Shown: one piece after another, positions 1 to 6,921 of the stretch
Position numbering within the stretch: position 1 is the first letter of the stretch
Layout: every line of letters starts with the position of its first letter
Source: Clostridiales bacterium
GTDB lineage: Bacteria; Bacillota; Clostridia; Christensenellales; Aristaeellaceae
Length of the DNA stretch: 34,655 bases
Assembly (NCBI GenBank): GCA_012520375.1
Contig: JAAYOH010000068.1
Location: 1 to 34,655, forward strand
Direction of reading: 5' to 3'
The notes under the pieces: model-generated
What the model was told of the DNA's origin: nothing
The model's database searches: none
Seen by the model: only the letters and a program-made list of their open reading frames with translations
Made by a program: the position numbers and the translations under genes

Positions 1-286
1 CGCGCCTCATATATTCTTTTTCCGCATCAAAGGCTGTCCGAAAGGCTTCATCGGATATGTGTATTCCACTCTGTTCCAGTTTTTCCCGGGCGATGCGATA
101 CGTACTTTCCATTGCCCGATTTCCCTCCCTTCTCGGTTGTGTGTTTTCCTGCGTTCCGGCTGTTTGCCTTCGCGGTTCCGTTCGCCGCAATGACACATGA
201 TGACCCGGAATGCGGTACTGCCCATTCGTACAGGCGCACAAAAGCGCCGTGAAAAGCGCCAATACCAAAGCCATGAATGCTTTCAT
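1..286 (-). CDS. Putative lipoprotein, N-terminal part only (gene runs off the left edge)
   Basis: An open frame starts at 286 and is still open at base 1, giving 95 residues. It begins with a hydrophobic signal (MKAFMALVLALFTALLCAC) whose last cysteine sits in a lipobox-like LCAC, so the product is probably exported and lipid-anchored. A GAGGTAG ribosome site lies about 10 bases upstream of this ATG, which supports the start over ATGs in other frames. After the signal the chain is polar and rich in Arg, Gln and Glu, with a possible helix near residues 60-95. I do not recognise a family. It follows the zinc operon on the same strand after 228 bases, but no link in function is shown. Confidence 0.6.
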   Translation of the reverse strand, partial: MKAFMALVLALFTALLCACTNGQYRIPGHHVSLRRTEPRRQTAGTQENTQPRREGNRAMESTYRIAREKLEQSGIHISDEAFRTAFDAEKEYMRR

Positions 287-514
287 GATACATTATCTAC
301 CTCGCATGTACGCATAGCGCGGGAGATGATCTCACCGGCTATAGAATTCCGAGAGAAGAGGGAACATTAAAGTGATGTGCGTGCATTGAGCGCATGGTTG
401 TAGTGTAGATCAATCTTCTGTTTCTGCCAATCCCCCAATAGCTTCCGACCATATCGGAGAACCGCCCGTCCTCGCCCAAGCGTCGAAAGGATTCTGCTGC
501 GGTAGGTGCATGTT
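287..514. other. Intergenic stretch after the zinc operon
   Basis: This holds 228 bases between the last zinc-operon gene and the partial lipoprotein. A weak minus-strand stem (CTGCTG/CAGCAG, about 18-base loop) spans the end of the upstream gene, but no T-run follows, so it is not a convincing terminator. No clear promoter for the lipoprotein gene was found. Confidence 0.4.
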
Positions 515-1144
515 TTACAGCAGCCTGGCATTTCGCAGGGTACAGTAGATATATCCGTTTTCCTGATACGTATTGAATACCCCTACTACACAGATTTCGT
601 CTTCGACCTCCGGATAATCGTCCGGAAATGTGTAATCCTCAGTGAGCACAAATTCAATGCCCTGTGCGCAGCATGCCGTAGCGTCTTGAACGACGCAGGC
701 AAAGTAGAGATGATCCGTTTCTTCGTCATAGTAGAAATCAAAGGTCCCCTTCATTTTCACCGTCTTGCCAATGTAGTTTTCCGGCGAAACCATCATATTA
801 TAGACCTCAGAGTAAACCATGGTGCTGGAGAGAACAGTCAAATCAACGTCTATGTCTTCCGCCCCATTGTCCATAGCCCCGGGATCCATGGCGGGGATGT
901 ATCCGGGTTCGCCTTGGCCTGTGCTGCTTTGTTGTGCAACCGAAGGCTCTTCCGGAGGAATTTTTTCGGATGGGCTGTCGCCGTAAGAGACGCTGCGATC
1001 TTCCTCTGCTATTCCCGCTTCCAGCACATCGTTTACACCTGCAGTTTGGGTCCCCACCCGGCCAGACGAATTGCCGGCGCTTCTGCATCCCGCCAAAGCG
1101 ACCATGATTACAAGGCAAAGAAGGGAAACACCCCATTTTCTCAT
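515..1144 (-). CDS. Zinc-operon lipoprotein with a C-terminal OB-fold-like domain
   Basis: This 209-residue product has a lipoprotein signal ending in LAGC (Cys20), an acidic Ser/Pro-rich linker to about residue 105, and a compact C-terminal domain at about 118-209. That domain carries PENYIGKTVKMKG and a paired cysteine (VVQDATACCAQG, Cys158-159). The pattern of 'PExYxGKxVxxxG' followed by a CC pair resembles the C-terminal domain of the TIGR03943/YcgQ family found in zinc-responsive loci; this is from memory, not a search. The start at 1144 is set by an ATGA overlap with the upstream permease stop; longer frames begin inside that permease. It is last in the operon, so a cell-surface role in zinc handling is inferred. 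Confidence 0.75.
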   Translation of the reverse strand: MRKWGVSLLCLVIMVALAGCRSAGNSSGRVGTQTAGVNDVLEAGIAEEDRSVSYGDSPSEKIPPEEPSVAQQSSTGQGEPGYIPAMDPGAMDNGAEDIDVDLTVLSSTMVYSEVYNMMVSPENYIGKTVKMKGTFDFYYDEETDHLYFACVVQDATACCAQGIEFVLTEDYTFPDDYPEVEDEICVVGVFNTYQENGYIYCTLRNARLL

Positions 1145-1986
1145 GTACGAACACCTCCCGTCATTTTTCCTGCTGCACAGCAGATCGCAAACGCCGCCAC
1201 ATCGACGGCAACAATGGTTGACCCCACCGGAGTTCCCGCCAGAATTGAAATGATGATCCCCACAAAGGCGCACAGGACCGATACCACAGCCGAGAAGACC
1301 GTAACCGACTTAAAGGTGTGAAACAGCCTCATTGCGGAGAGCGCCGGAAAAACGACCAGTGCGGAAACCAGAAGCGATCCCACAAGGTTCATGGAAAGAA
1401 CGATGATGACGGCGACGACGATCGCTATCAGCAGATTATAGCCGTTTGTCCTCATCCCTGTCGCTTTTGAAAAGTTTTCATCAAAGGTAACGGCGAAGAT
1501 CTTGTTATAAAACAAAAGGAATATCACGACTACGGCAATTGACAAGCCTATGCACAGGAAGACCTCCCTTGAGTTCAGCGTCAGAATGGACGTGGAGCCA
1601 AACAGTGTGCTGCATACGTCCCCGGACAGGTTTGATGAGGTGGCAAAGATATTCATGATGAGGTATCCGAACGCCAACGCGCTGACGGAGATCATGGCAA
1701 TGGCAGCGTCTCCATTGATTCTGGCATTCTGCCCCGTCCGCAGGAGCAAGATCGCGCTGATGATCGTGACCGGCAGTACCAGCAGCATTTCGTTGGTCAG
1801 ATTCAGAACGGCGGCGATGGCCATCGCTCCAAAAGCTACATGGGACAGTCCGTCTCCGATGAAAGAAAACCGTTTCAAAACAAGCGTAACGCCGAGCAGT
1901 GAGGAGCAGAGGGCGATCAAAACGCCGACAATCAACGCATATCGTACAAAGGAGTATTGGAGATACATTGCAATTTTATCAAACAC
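1141..1986 (-). CDS. znuB: Zinc ABC transporter, membrane permease (ZnuB/AdcB family)
   Basis: The 281-residue, very hydrophobic protein has about eight membrane spans and matches the ABC-3 permease family. It would form the channel through which the ATPase ZnuC drives zinc delivered by ZnuA. Family features include the early segment LLGVTLVLKRFSFIGDGLSH and the GSLLVSALVVFPALSAM region near residue 205. The GTG start at 1986 shares one base with the ZnuC stop (TAGTG), indicating translational coupling. An in-frame ATG at 1968 (MYLQYSF) is an alternative. Manganese or iron is possible for the family, but the Fur/Zur-type regulator and His-rich binding protein favour zinc. Confidence 0.93.
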   Translation of the reverse strand: MFDKIAMYLQYSFVRYALIVGVLIALCSSLLGVTLVLKRFSFIGDGLSHVAFGAMAIAAVLNLTNEMLLVLPVTIISAILLLRTGQNARINGDAAIAMISVSALAFGYLIMNIFATSSNLSGDVCSTLFGSTSILTLNSREVFLCIGLSIAVVVIFLLFYNKIFAVTFDENFSKATGMRTNGYNLLIAIVVAVIIVLSMNLVGSLLVSALVVFPALSAMRLFHTFKSVTVFSAVVSVLCAFVGIIISILAGTPVGSTIVAVDVAAFAICCAAGKMTGGVRT

Positions 1987-2696
1987 TACGCCTCACCGCC
2001 TTTTTGATGCGTCAGAAAGCATTTCCCGACATCGCTTTGCAGATATGCTTCCCTTGTGCCATAGAACACGGCAGCTCCTATGTGCAGGATATGGCTGGCA
2101 TAGCGGACAGCTGCGGCAATGTCATGGGAGACCATGATGATGGCGATGCCCTCCCGGTTAAGCTGTGCGATCAGATGATACATCTCCGACGTACCCTTGG
2201 GATCAAGCCCGGAAACCGGTTCATCCAAGAGCAGAGCCTTTTGTGTGGCGCACAGCGCTCGGGCAAGGAGAACGCGTTGCTGCTGGCCGCCGGAAAGTTC
2301 CCGATAACAGTGGTTGGCCAGCGCTGAAATCCCCATGCGTGCCATATTGTCCTCGGCAAGCTGTTTTTCTTCTTTCCTGTAAAAAGGTCTGAATCCGCAT
2401 CGCCCCTGGCATCCAGAGAGGACGATCTCTCTCACGGATGCCGGGAAGTCTTTCTGAACAACGGTCTGCTGCGGCAGGTAACCGATTTCATTCTTCCGAA
2501 GGCCGTCACCAATCAGAATCTGACCGCTGATCGGCTCCTGGAGATGGAGCAGCGCCTTGATAAGGGTGGTTTTTCCGGAGCCGTTTTCTCCCACGATGCA
2601 AAGATAATCTCCGGAACTCACGGAAAAATTCAAGCCCTGCACAATGGCGTGTGCATCATAGCCAAGGGCCAGATTCTGAATGGTGAGCAAAGCCAT
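1986..2696 (-). CDS. znuC: Zinc ABC transporter, ATP-binding protein (ZnuC/AdcC family)
   Basis: The 236-residue ATPase has all the usual ABC motifs: Walker A GENGSGKT (about 36-43), Q-loop YLPQQ (73-77), signature LSGGQ (134-138), Walker B ALLLDEP (154-160) and switch His191. It powers metal import through the adjacent ZnuB permease on the inner face of the membrane. The length is normal for the family. It lies 11 bases downstream of znuA and its stop overlaps the znuB start, so the three are co-transcribed. The metal is inferred from context. Confidence 0.95.
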   Translation of the reverse strand: MALLTIQNLALGYDAHAIVQGLNFSVSSGDYLCIVGENGSGKTTLIKALLHLQEPISGQILIGDGLRKNEIGYLPQQTVVQKDFPASVREIVLSGCQGRCGFRPFYRKEEKQLAEDNMARMGISALANHCYRELSGGQQQRVLLARALCATQKALLLDEPVSGLDPKGTSEMYHLIAQLNREGIAIIMVSHDIAAAVRYASHILHIGAAVFYGTREAYLQSDVGKCFLTHQKGGEA

Positions 2697-2707
2697 GCGT
2701 CCGTCTC

Positions 2708-3721
2708 CTACTTCAATGCGTCTTTCAAAACGGACAGGTTCTTTTCCATAACAGAAAGATAGGTCGTTCCGTTTTGAACGTCTTTTGCCGTGGTGGACTG
2801 CATGGAATCCATCGTCAGGATCCTTGCGCTCTTCGTCCGGGTGTTCCCCACGATGGTCTCTGCGATCCTTTGATCTGTCCCTTCAATCGTCATCACCGCA
2901 GGCAGAGAAAGTTCGTCCACCTTTTGGGAAAGAAAGGCTATGGTTTCAAAACTTGCTTCCGTCTCTGCCGAGCATCCTGCAAAAGCCGCGTAATAGGACA
3001 AACCGTAATCATCCACCAGGTATCGGAACGGAAAACGATCCCCGAAGAGAAGGGTGTTTACGGAAGCGCCATCCACCGCTGCCCGGTACTCGGCGTCCAG
3101 GGCATCCAGCTTTTCAACATATGAAGCCGTATTCTTTTTGTACATCCCCTCGTTGCCGGGGTCGATTTTTTGGATGGCTTCGGAAATGCTTGCTACGAGG
3201 ACAGACGCATTGCGCAGGGAGAGCCAGACGTGTTCGTCGTACTCGATCCCTTCATGCTCATGTCCTTCCGCATCATGGCCTTCGCCTTCTCCATGTTCGT
3301 GGCCGTGTGCTTCCTGCATCCCCTCAACCGCGTTTTCCTCTTTCACGGCATCGCCAAGGACATCCAACAGGTTGATAACGACCATATCCGAATTTGTCGT
3401 TTCCTGCAGGGCTTCATCCACCCATCCGTCGGATTCTCCGCCCACGTATATAAACAGGTCGCAGGAGGCTATCTTCAGGATATCCTCCGCCGTAGGCTGG
3501 AAGCTGTGGAGATCGACGCCTGTATCCAGCAGCATGGTCACTTCGGCATTTGCCGATTGATCTCCGAGAATACGCATCACCCAATCATACTCGGGGAAGA
3601 TGGTGGTTACGATCTTGATCCCGTCATTCTGTTCCTGGGCCGGACAATGAACGGAAGCGAATGAAAACAAAAGACAAAGCATCAAGATGAAAGAAATTGA
3701 AAGACAACGACTCTTTTTCAT
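2708..3721 (-). CDS. znuA: Zinc ABC transporter, extracellular metal-binding protein (ZnuA/AdcA family)
   Basis: This 337-residue cluster-A1 binding protein captures metal and passes it to the permease. It has an N-terminal signal (about 1-28), a first ligand His72 in TGVDLHSFQPT, a His-rich loop at about 139-156 (HGHEHGEGEGHDAEGHEHEG) typical of zinc-specific members, and a second ligand His164 in YDEHVW. The region where many members have the third histidine reads FGDRFPFRY (about 226-234) with no His. Cys25 follows SVH, a poor lipobox. GGAGG lies about 9 bases before the ATG at 3721. It is third in the zinc operon. Confidence 0.94.
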   Translation of the reverse strand: MKKSRCLSISFILMLCLLFSFASVHCPAQEQNDGIKIVTTIFPEYDWVMRILGDQSANAEVTMLLDTGVDLHSFQPTAEDILKIASCDLFIYVGGESDGWVDEALQETTNSDMVVINLLDVLGDAVKEENAVEGMQEAHGHEHGEGEGHDAEGHEHEGIEYDEHVWLSLRNASVLVASISEAIQKIDPGNEGMYKKNTASYVEKLDALDAEYRAAVDGASVNTLLFGDRFPFRYLVDDYGLSYYAAFAGCSAETEASFETIAFLSQKVDELSLPAVMTIEGTDQRIAETIVGNTRTKSARILTMDSMQSTTAKDVQNGTTYLSVMEKNLSVLKDALK

Positions 3722-3762
3722 GAGATAAACCTCCGGTTATTCCTTTTTTTGGGCGCAGAAAA

Positions 3763-3805
3763 CCAAGGGGGCCATTGCCCCGAATGGGGTCAGTCCACCC
3801 TTTGG
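3763..3805 (-). terminator. Nested stem-loop between the membrane-protein gene and znuA
   Basis: On the minus strand an outer stem (CCAAAGGG with CCCCTTGG, one mismatch) encloses a short CCCC/GGGG hairpin with a 4-base loop and is followed by TTTTCT. The placement between the regulator pair and znuA suggests a partial terminator or mRNA-stabilising structure that would set different levels of regulator and transporter. This is inference from base-pairing only. Confidence 0.35.
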
Positions 3806-3816
3806 CAGAGGTTTAT

Positions 3817-4170
3817 TCAATCATTCAGCCTTACTTTCTTTGAGACGGGCGTTTCCGGTGACAATGCGACCACATAGAGGAAGGCAAAAAGGAGAGTGAA
3901 AGCAGGTGCAGTGATTGCGATCTGTGCGCATGTACCGCCCAGGATCTGGCGCAGTGTATTCTCACACTGCCGGATGTAAGCACAAATCGGGCAATCTTTG
4001 CCAGTACAGTGGTGATCCTTTCCCAAAGCGATATGAAATACGGAAAACAGAACGACAACGAGCATCACCAGCCCTATGATGGCCGCTATCATTCGTTTGG
4101 ACTTTGATAAAACAGAACCGCCCATGACTACTTTCTTCATTCCCGGACGTCTTGGCATTTTCAGATACAC
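3817..4170 (-). CDS. Small membrane protein with a His/Cys motif, in the zinc operon
   Basis: The product is up to 117 residues and has two hydrophobic segments (about 27-49 and 87-106). Between them is a polar loop with GKDHHCTGKDCPICAYI and two further cysteines. The HHCxxxxCxxC arrangement looks able to bind a metal, and with two spans both termini would lie on the same side of the membrane. Placement directly after the Fur-family gene (overlap of 10 bases from this start) and before znuA points to a metal-related job, perhaps sensing or chaperoning zinc. No family name is offered. The start is uncertain: in-frame ATGs at 4140 and 4125 could serve. A coding assignment is favoured because the frame fills the gap on the operon strand. 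Confidence 0.65.
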   Translation of the reverse strand: MYLKMPRRPGMKKVVMGGSVLSKSKRMIAAIIGLVMLVVVLFSVFHIALGKDHHCTGKDCPICAYIRQCENTLRQILGGTCAQIAITAPAFTLLFAFLYVVALSPETPVSKKVRLND

Positions 4171-4574
4171 TGATCACATAACCCATAGTAAACGGTTCTC
4201 ATGGGATTCAGTTTAAAGCGGTGCTCGTCATACAGATGAGCCTGCACACCTTCAAGATCTTCGCAATGCAAATGGATCAGTTTCCCGCACCCCTCGCATT
4301 TGCAATGGAAACAAGTTTTCGCTTTCGCATGATTCTCCGCGCCCACGTACTCAAAACAGGCCGGGCTGTTGGCATCCACCGTATATTTGTTGATGATCCC
4401 CTCGTCCACAAGGCGTTCCAGCTGCCGATAAACGGTTGACTGCCCGATGGCGACCCCCTGAGACTTGAAATATGCATAGACTTCGCTGGCCGAAACATGA
4501 ACGCCCGGGATCGTTTCAAGATAGCCGAGCAGGATTTCCAGCTGCTTCGTCTTATATTTTGACCGTGGATTCAT
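4161..4574 (-). CDS. Fur-family metal-dependent repressor, probably Zur-type
   Basis: This 137-residue repressor has a winged-helix domain (about 8-72; recognition helix around GQSTVYRQLERLVDEG) and a C-terminal dimer/metal domain. The latter carries CEGC (93-96) and CDQC (133-136), the paired CxxC structural zinc site of Fur proteins, plus HLHCED (101-106). The start at 4574 is fixed by GGGAGGAGG about 8 bases upstream; the frame continues further upstream but through the promoter. It is the first gene of the zinc operon and sits under two Fur/Zur-like boxes, so autorepression with the transporter when zinc is plentiful is the simplest reading. Fur or PerR function cannot be excluded by sequence alone. 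Confidence 0.9.
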   Translation of the reverse strand: MNPRSKYKTKQLEILLGYLETIPGVHVSASEVYAYFKSQGVAIGQSTVYRQLERLVDEGIINKYTVDANSPACFEYVGAENHAKAKTCFHCKCEGCGKLIHLHCEDLEGVQAHLYDEHRFKLNPMRTVYYGLCDQCI

Positions 4575-4601
4575 AGGGCGCCTCCTCCCAAGAATATGGA
4601 A

Positions 4602-4618
4602 TCGGGAATCATTTACAA
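4602..4618 (-). promoter_or_regulatory. Candidate Zur/Fur box, start-proximal
   Basis: The plus strand reads TCGGGAATCATTTACAA. It contains the AAT-C-ATT core of 7-1-7 Fur-family operators and resembles the Bacillus Zur box half TCGTAAT. It abuts the -10 element and probably covers the transcription start, so a bound repressor would block initiation. It shares GGGAATCATTT with the second box exactly 50 bases away. Confidence 0.55.
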
Positions 4619-4646
4619 TTATAGAAACCAAAGCGCGAGTTGTCAA
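4618..4646 (-). promoter_or_regulatory. Consensus SigA promoter of the zinc operon
   Basis: On the minus strand TTGACA (4641-4646) is followed after exactly 17 bases by TATAAT (4618-4623), both perfect matches. The ATG of the repressor gene lies about 45 bases downstream. Fur/Zur-like boxes sit just upstream of the -35 and just downstream of the -10, which suits tight metal-dependent repression of a strong promoter. Confidence 0.85.
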
Positions 4647-4650
4647 GCAA

Positions 4651-4669
4651 TTTGGGAATCATTTTCAAA
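4651..4669 (-). promoter_or_regulatory. Candidate Zur/Fur box, upstream of -35
   Basis: TTTGGGAATCATTTTCAAA is a partial dyad (TTTG..AAT-C-ATT..CAAA) with the 7-1-7 layout of Fur-family operators. It lies five bases upstream of the -35 of the zinc promoter and could also affect the divergent operon, whose -35 is about 65 bases away. Confidence 0.55.
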
Positions 4670-4734
4670 ATTTAACGAGTAGGGTAAAGAAACGAGCGGG
4701 AGAACTCTGCCGCGCTATCAAACTGCAAGAAGCC

Positions 4735-4763
4735 TTGCAAATGGTACGAAAATGCGGTAGAAT
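4735..4763 (+). promoter_or_regulatory. Promoter of the ten-gene plus-strand operon
   Basis: TTGCAA (4735-4740) and TAGAAT (4758-4763) are separated by 17 bases, with the first start codon about 38 bases downstream of the -10. The same TTGCAA-17 layout is used by the amino-acid importer promoter at 21846-21874. No clear RpiR operator was identified beside it. Confidence 0.65.
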
Positions 4764-4800
4764 ACCTTAGGGAAACGGCTGTGAAAGGGATGATCAGGGG

Positions 4801-5667
4801 ATGCAAAACGCGCAGGATCTGGCCCAACGGCTGAACCGGGACGACCTCAGGCTGTCCAAAAGCCACAAGCGCATCGTGGAGTGCATCATCAGCCATTACG
4901 ACAAGGTGGCCTTTATGACCGCTTCCAAACTGGGGAAATACGTGGGCGTCAGCGAGTCCACCGTGGTGCGCCTGGCCGGTGTGCTGGGCTACAAGGGGTA
5001 TCCCCAGCTGCAAAAGGCGATACAGGAGATGATCCGCCACCGGCTCACCGCTTCCCAGCGCTTTGAAATGACCTCGGATATGGACCACACCCAGGTGCTG
5101 ACTCGGGTGCTGAAGGCGGACATGGCCAACATTCGCTCTACCATGGACGAATTGGATCTGGACGCCTTCGAGCGCGCCATCGACATGGTTTTGCAAGCGC
5201 GGCGCATATACGTGCTGGGGCTGAGGGCCAGCGCGCCGCTGGCCATGTTCCTGGCCCACTACCTGAATTTTACCTCTACCCGGGTGACAGCGGTGACTTC
5301 GGGGGTGTCAGACATTTTCGAGCAGATGTTCCGGATCGGGCCGGGGGACCTGCTCATCGGAATCAGTTTCCCCCGCTACACCCGGCGTACCGTGGAGGCC
5401 ATGCACTTTGCCCGGGGCAGGAATGCCTCCCTGATCGCCATCACGGACGGGCCTCTGTCCCCCCTCCATGCCTGTGCAGATCTGTGCCTCAGCGCCCGCA
5501 GCGATATGGCATCCTTCGTGGATTCCATGGCGGCGCCCATGTCCCTCATCAATGCCCTGATCGTGGCGGTGGGCCAGCGCCGCCGCAGCGAGGTGGGAAG
5601 TTTTTTCCAGGAGATGGAAGAGGTCTGGAACCAGTACGACGTCTATTTGAAAAAGGGAGAGACATGA
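4801..5667 (+). CDS. RpiR/MurR-family transcription regulator
   Basis: The 288-residue protein has an N-terminal RpiR helix-turn-helix (about 15-80, with AFMTASKLGKYVGVSESTVVRLAG) and a C-terminal SIS sugar-phosphate-binding domain (about 125-255). Such regulators sense phosphosugars and control the neighbouring sugar genes. It is the first gene of a ten-gene operon, and its stop overlaps the next start as ATGA. The likely ligand is an intermediate of the pathway encoded by the aldolase and kinases further along. The ribosome site before ATG 4801 is weak (AAAGGGA set far back, or a close AGGGG). Confidence 0.93.
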   Translation: MQNAQDLAQRLNRDDLRLSKSHKRIVECIISHYDKVAFMTASKLGKYVGVSESTVVRLAGVLGYKGYPQLQKAIQEMIRHRLTASQRFEMTSDMDHTQVLTRVLKADMANIRSTMDELDLDAFERAIDMVLQARRIYVLGLRASAPLAMFLAHYLNFTSTRVTAVTSGVSDIFEQMFRIGPGDLLIGISFPRYTRRTVEAMHFARGRNASLIAITDGPLSPLHACADLCLSARSDMASFVDSMAAPMSLINALIVAVGQRRRSEVGSFFQEMEEVWNQYDVYLKKGET

Positions 5668-6917
5668 GAGAGCTGGTGATCGTGGGGGGCGGCGCCGCCG
5701 GGCTGATGGCGGCCCTGTACGCTGCCCGGGAGGGGGCAAAGGTACAGCTTCTCGAGCGCAATGAAAAGCTGGGGAAAAAGATCTACATCACCGGCAAGGG
5801 CCGCTGCAACCTGACAAACACCGCCGAGCCCCAGCAATTCATGGGCAATATCCCCAGGAATCCCCGCTTTTTGTATTCCGCTCTGAACCTCCTGGACAAC
5901 AGGGGCACCATGGAGCTTTTTACCCGACTGGGCCTTCTCCTGAAAGAGGAGCGGGGTGGCCGGGTGTTTCCCGCCAGCGACCGCGCCAGCGATGTGACCC
6001 GCACCCTGGAGCGGGCTTGCAAGGGGTCGGGGGTGGAGGTCCATCTGAATACCCGGGTGGAACGGCTGCTGCTGGAAGGCGGCGGGGTGCGGGGGATTGT
6101 GACCGGGGACGGTCGGGAGCTGCCGGCAGACGCGGTGATCGTGGCCACCGGGGGGCTCAGCTACCCCTCCACCGGGTCTACCGGGGACGGGTATCGCCTG
6201 GCAGAACAGGCGGGGCTGGGGGTCACCCCCACCAGGCCTTCCCTGGTGGGCATCGATACCCTGGAAAGCTGGCCCGGCGCCCTGTCCGGGCTCACCCTGA
6301 AAAATGTCCGCCTCACCGCTGCCCGGGGCAAAAAGCTGCTCTACAACGAGCAGGGGGAGCTGTTGCTTACCCACTACGGCATTTCCGGGCCCCTTGTGCT
6401 CAGCTTGTCCGCCCTGTTGCCCGATGACTGTGAGGGCCAGGCGCTGCAACTGGACCTGAAACCCGCCCTGGACGAAAAGACCCTGGACGAAAGGTTGCTG
6501 CGGGAGCTGGCTGCCCTGGGCAGGAAGCAGTTGGCCTCGGCAATGGACAGGTTGATGCCCCACAGTCTGGGGCTTGCCTTGTTGGAACTGGCGGGCTTGT
6601 CTCCCACCCTGCCCGCCCACGGGGTGACCAGGGAATGTCGCAGGGAATTGGTGCGCCGGATCAAGGGCGTCACCCTCACCGTCCGGGGCCTAAGGGGCTA
6701 CGAGGAAGCGGTGGTCACCCGGGGCGGCGTGGACGTACGGGGGATCAACCCCTCCACCATGGGATCCAAGGCGGTGGCCGGCCTGTATTTCGCGGGAGAG
6801 GTGCTGGACGTGGATGCCCTGACCGGAGGATTTAATCTGCAGATCGCTTTTTCCACCGGCGCCCTGGCGGGCAAGAGCGCGGTGCAATATGTAACGAGGG
6901 ACCATGGGGGAGGATGA
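5664..6917 (+). CDS. BaiN/YhiN (HI0933)-family FAD-dependent oxidoreductase
   Basis: This 417-residue flavoprotein has an N-terminal dinucleotide-binding motif VIVGGGAAGLMAA (about 5-17), the family hallmark GKGRCNLTNT (about 44-53), a second conserved stretch VIVATGGLSYPSTGSTGDGY, and a C-terminal FAD segment GLYFAGEVLDVDALTGGFNLQ. Length and order match HI0933-like proteins. Family members are often poorly characterised; BaiN acts on bile-acid intermediates in gut clostridia, but many homologues are housekeeping, so the substrate is open. The start is set by the ATGA overlap with the regulator. It sits four bases before the metabolite-repair gene. Confidence 0.9.
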   Translation: MRELVIVGGGAAGLMAALYAAREGAKVQLLERNEKLGKKIYITGKGRCNLTNTAEPQQFMGNIPRNPRFLYSALNLLDNRGTMELFTRLGLLLKEERGGRVFPASDRASDVTRTLERACKGSGVEVHLNTRVERLLLEGGGVRGIVTGDGRELPADAVIVATGGLSYPSTGSTGDGYRLAEQAGLGVTPTRPSLVGIDTLESWPGALSGLTLKNVRLTAARGKKLLYNEQGELLLTHYGISGPLVLSLSALLPDDCEGQALQLDLKPALDEKTLDERLLRELAALGRKQLASAMDRLMPHSLGLALLELAGLSPTLPAHGVTRECRRELVRRIKGVTLTVRGLRGYEEAVVTRGGVDVRGINPSTMGSKAVAGLYFAGEVLDVDALTGGFNLQIAFSTGALAGKSAVQYVTRDHGGG

Positions 6918-6921
6918 TTGG

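Noticed and set aside
312-450. Short minus-strand open stretch rich in Arg and Gln after the zinc operon, possibly a decayed transposase or integrase piece
   Set aside because: Only about 40 codons, no start or ribosome site, and no family signature that I can name.
3257-3310. Repeated GAxCATGxx-like triplets suggesting a DNA repeat
   Set aside because: They encode the His-rich zinc loop of ZnuA and are explained by protein function.
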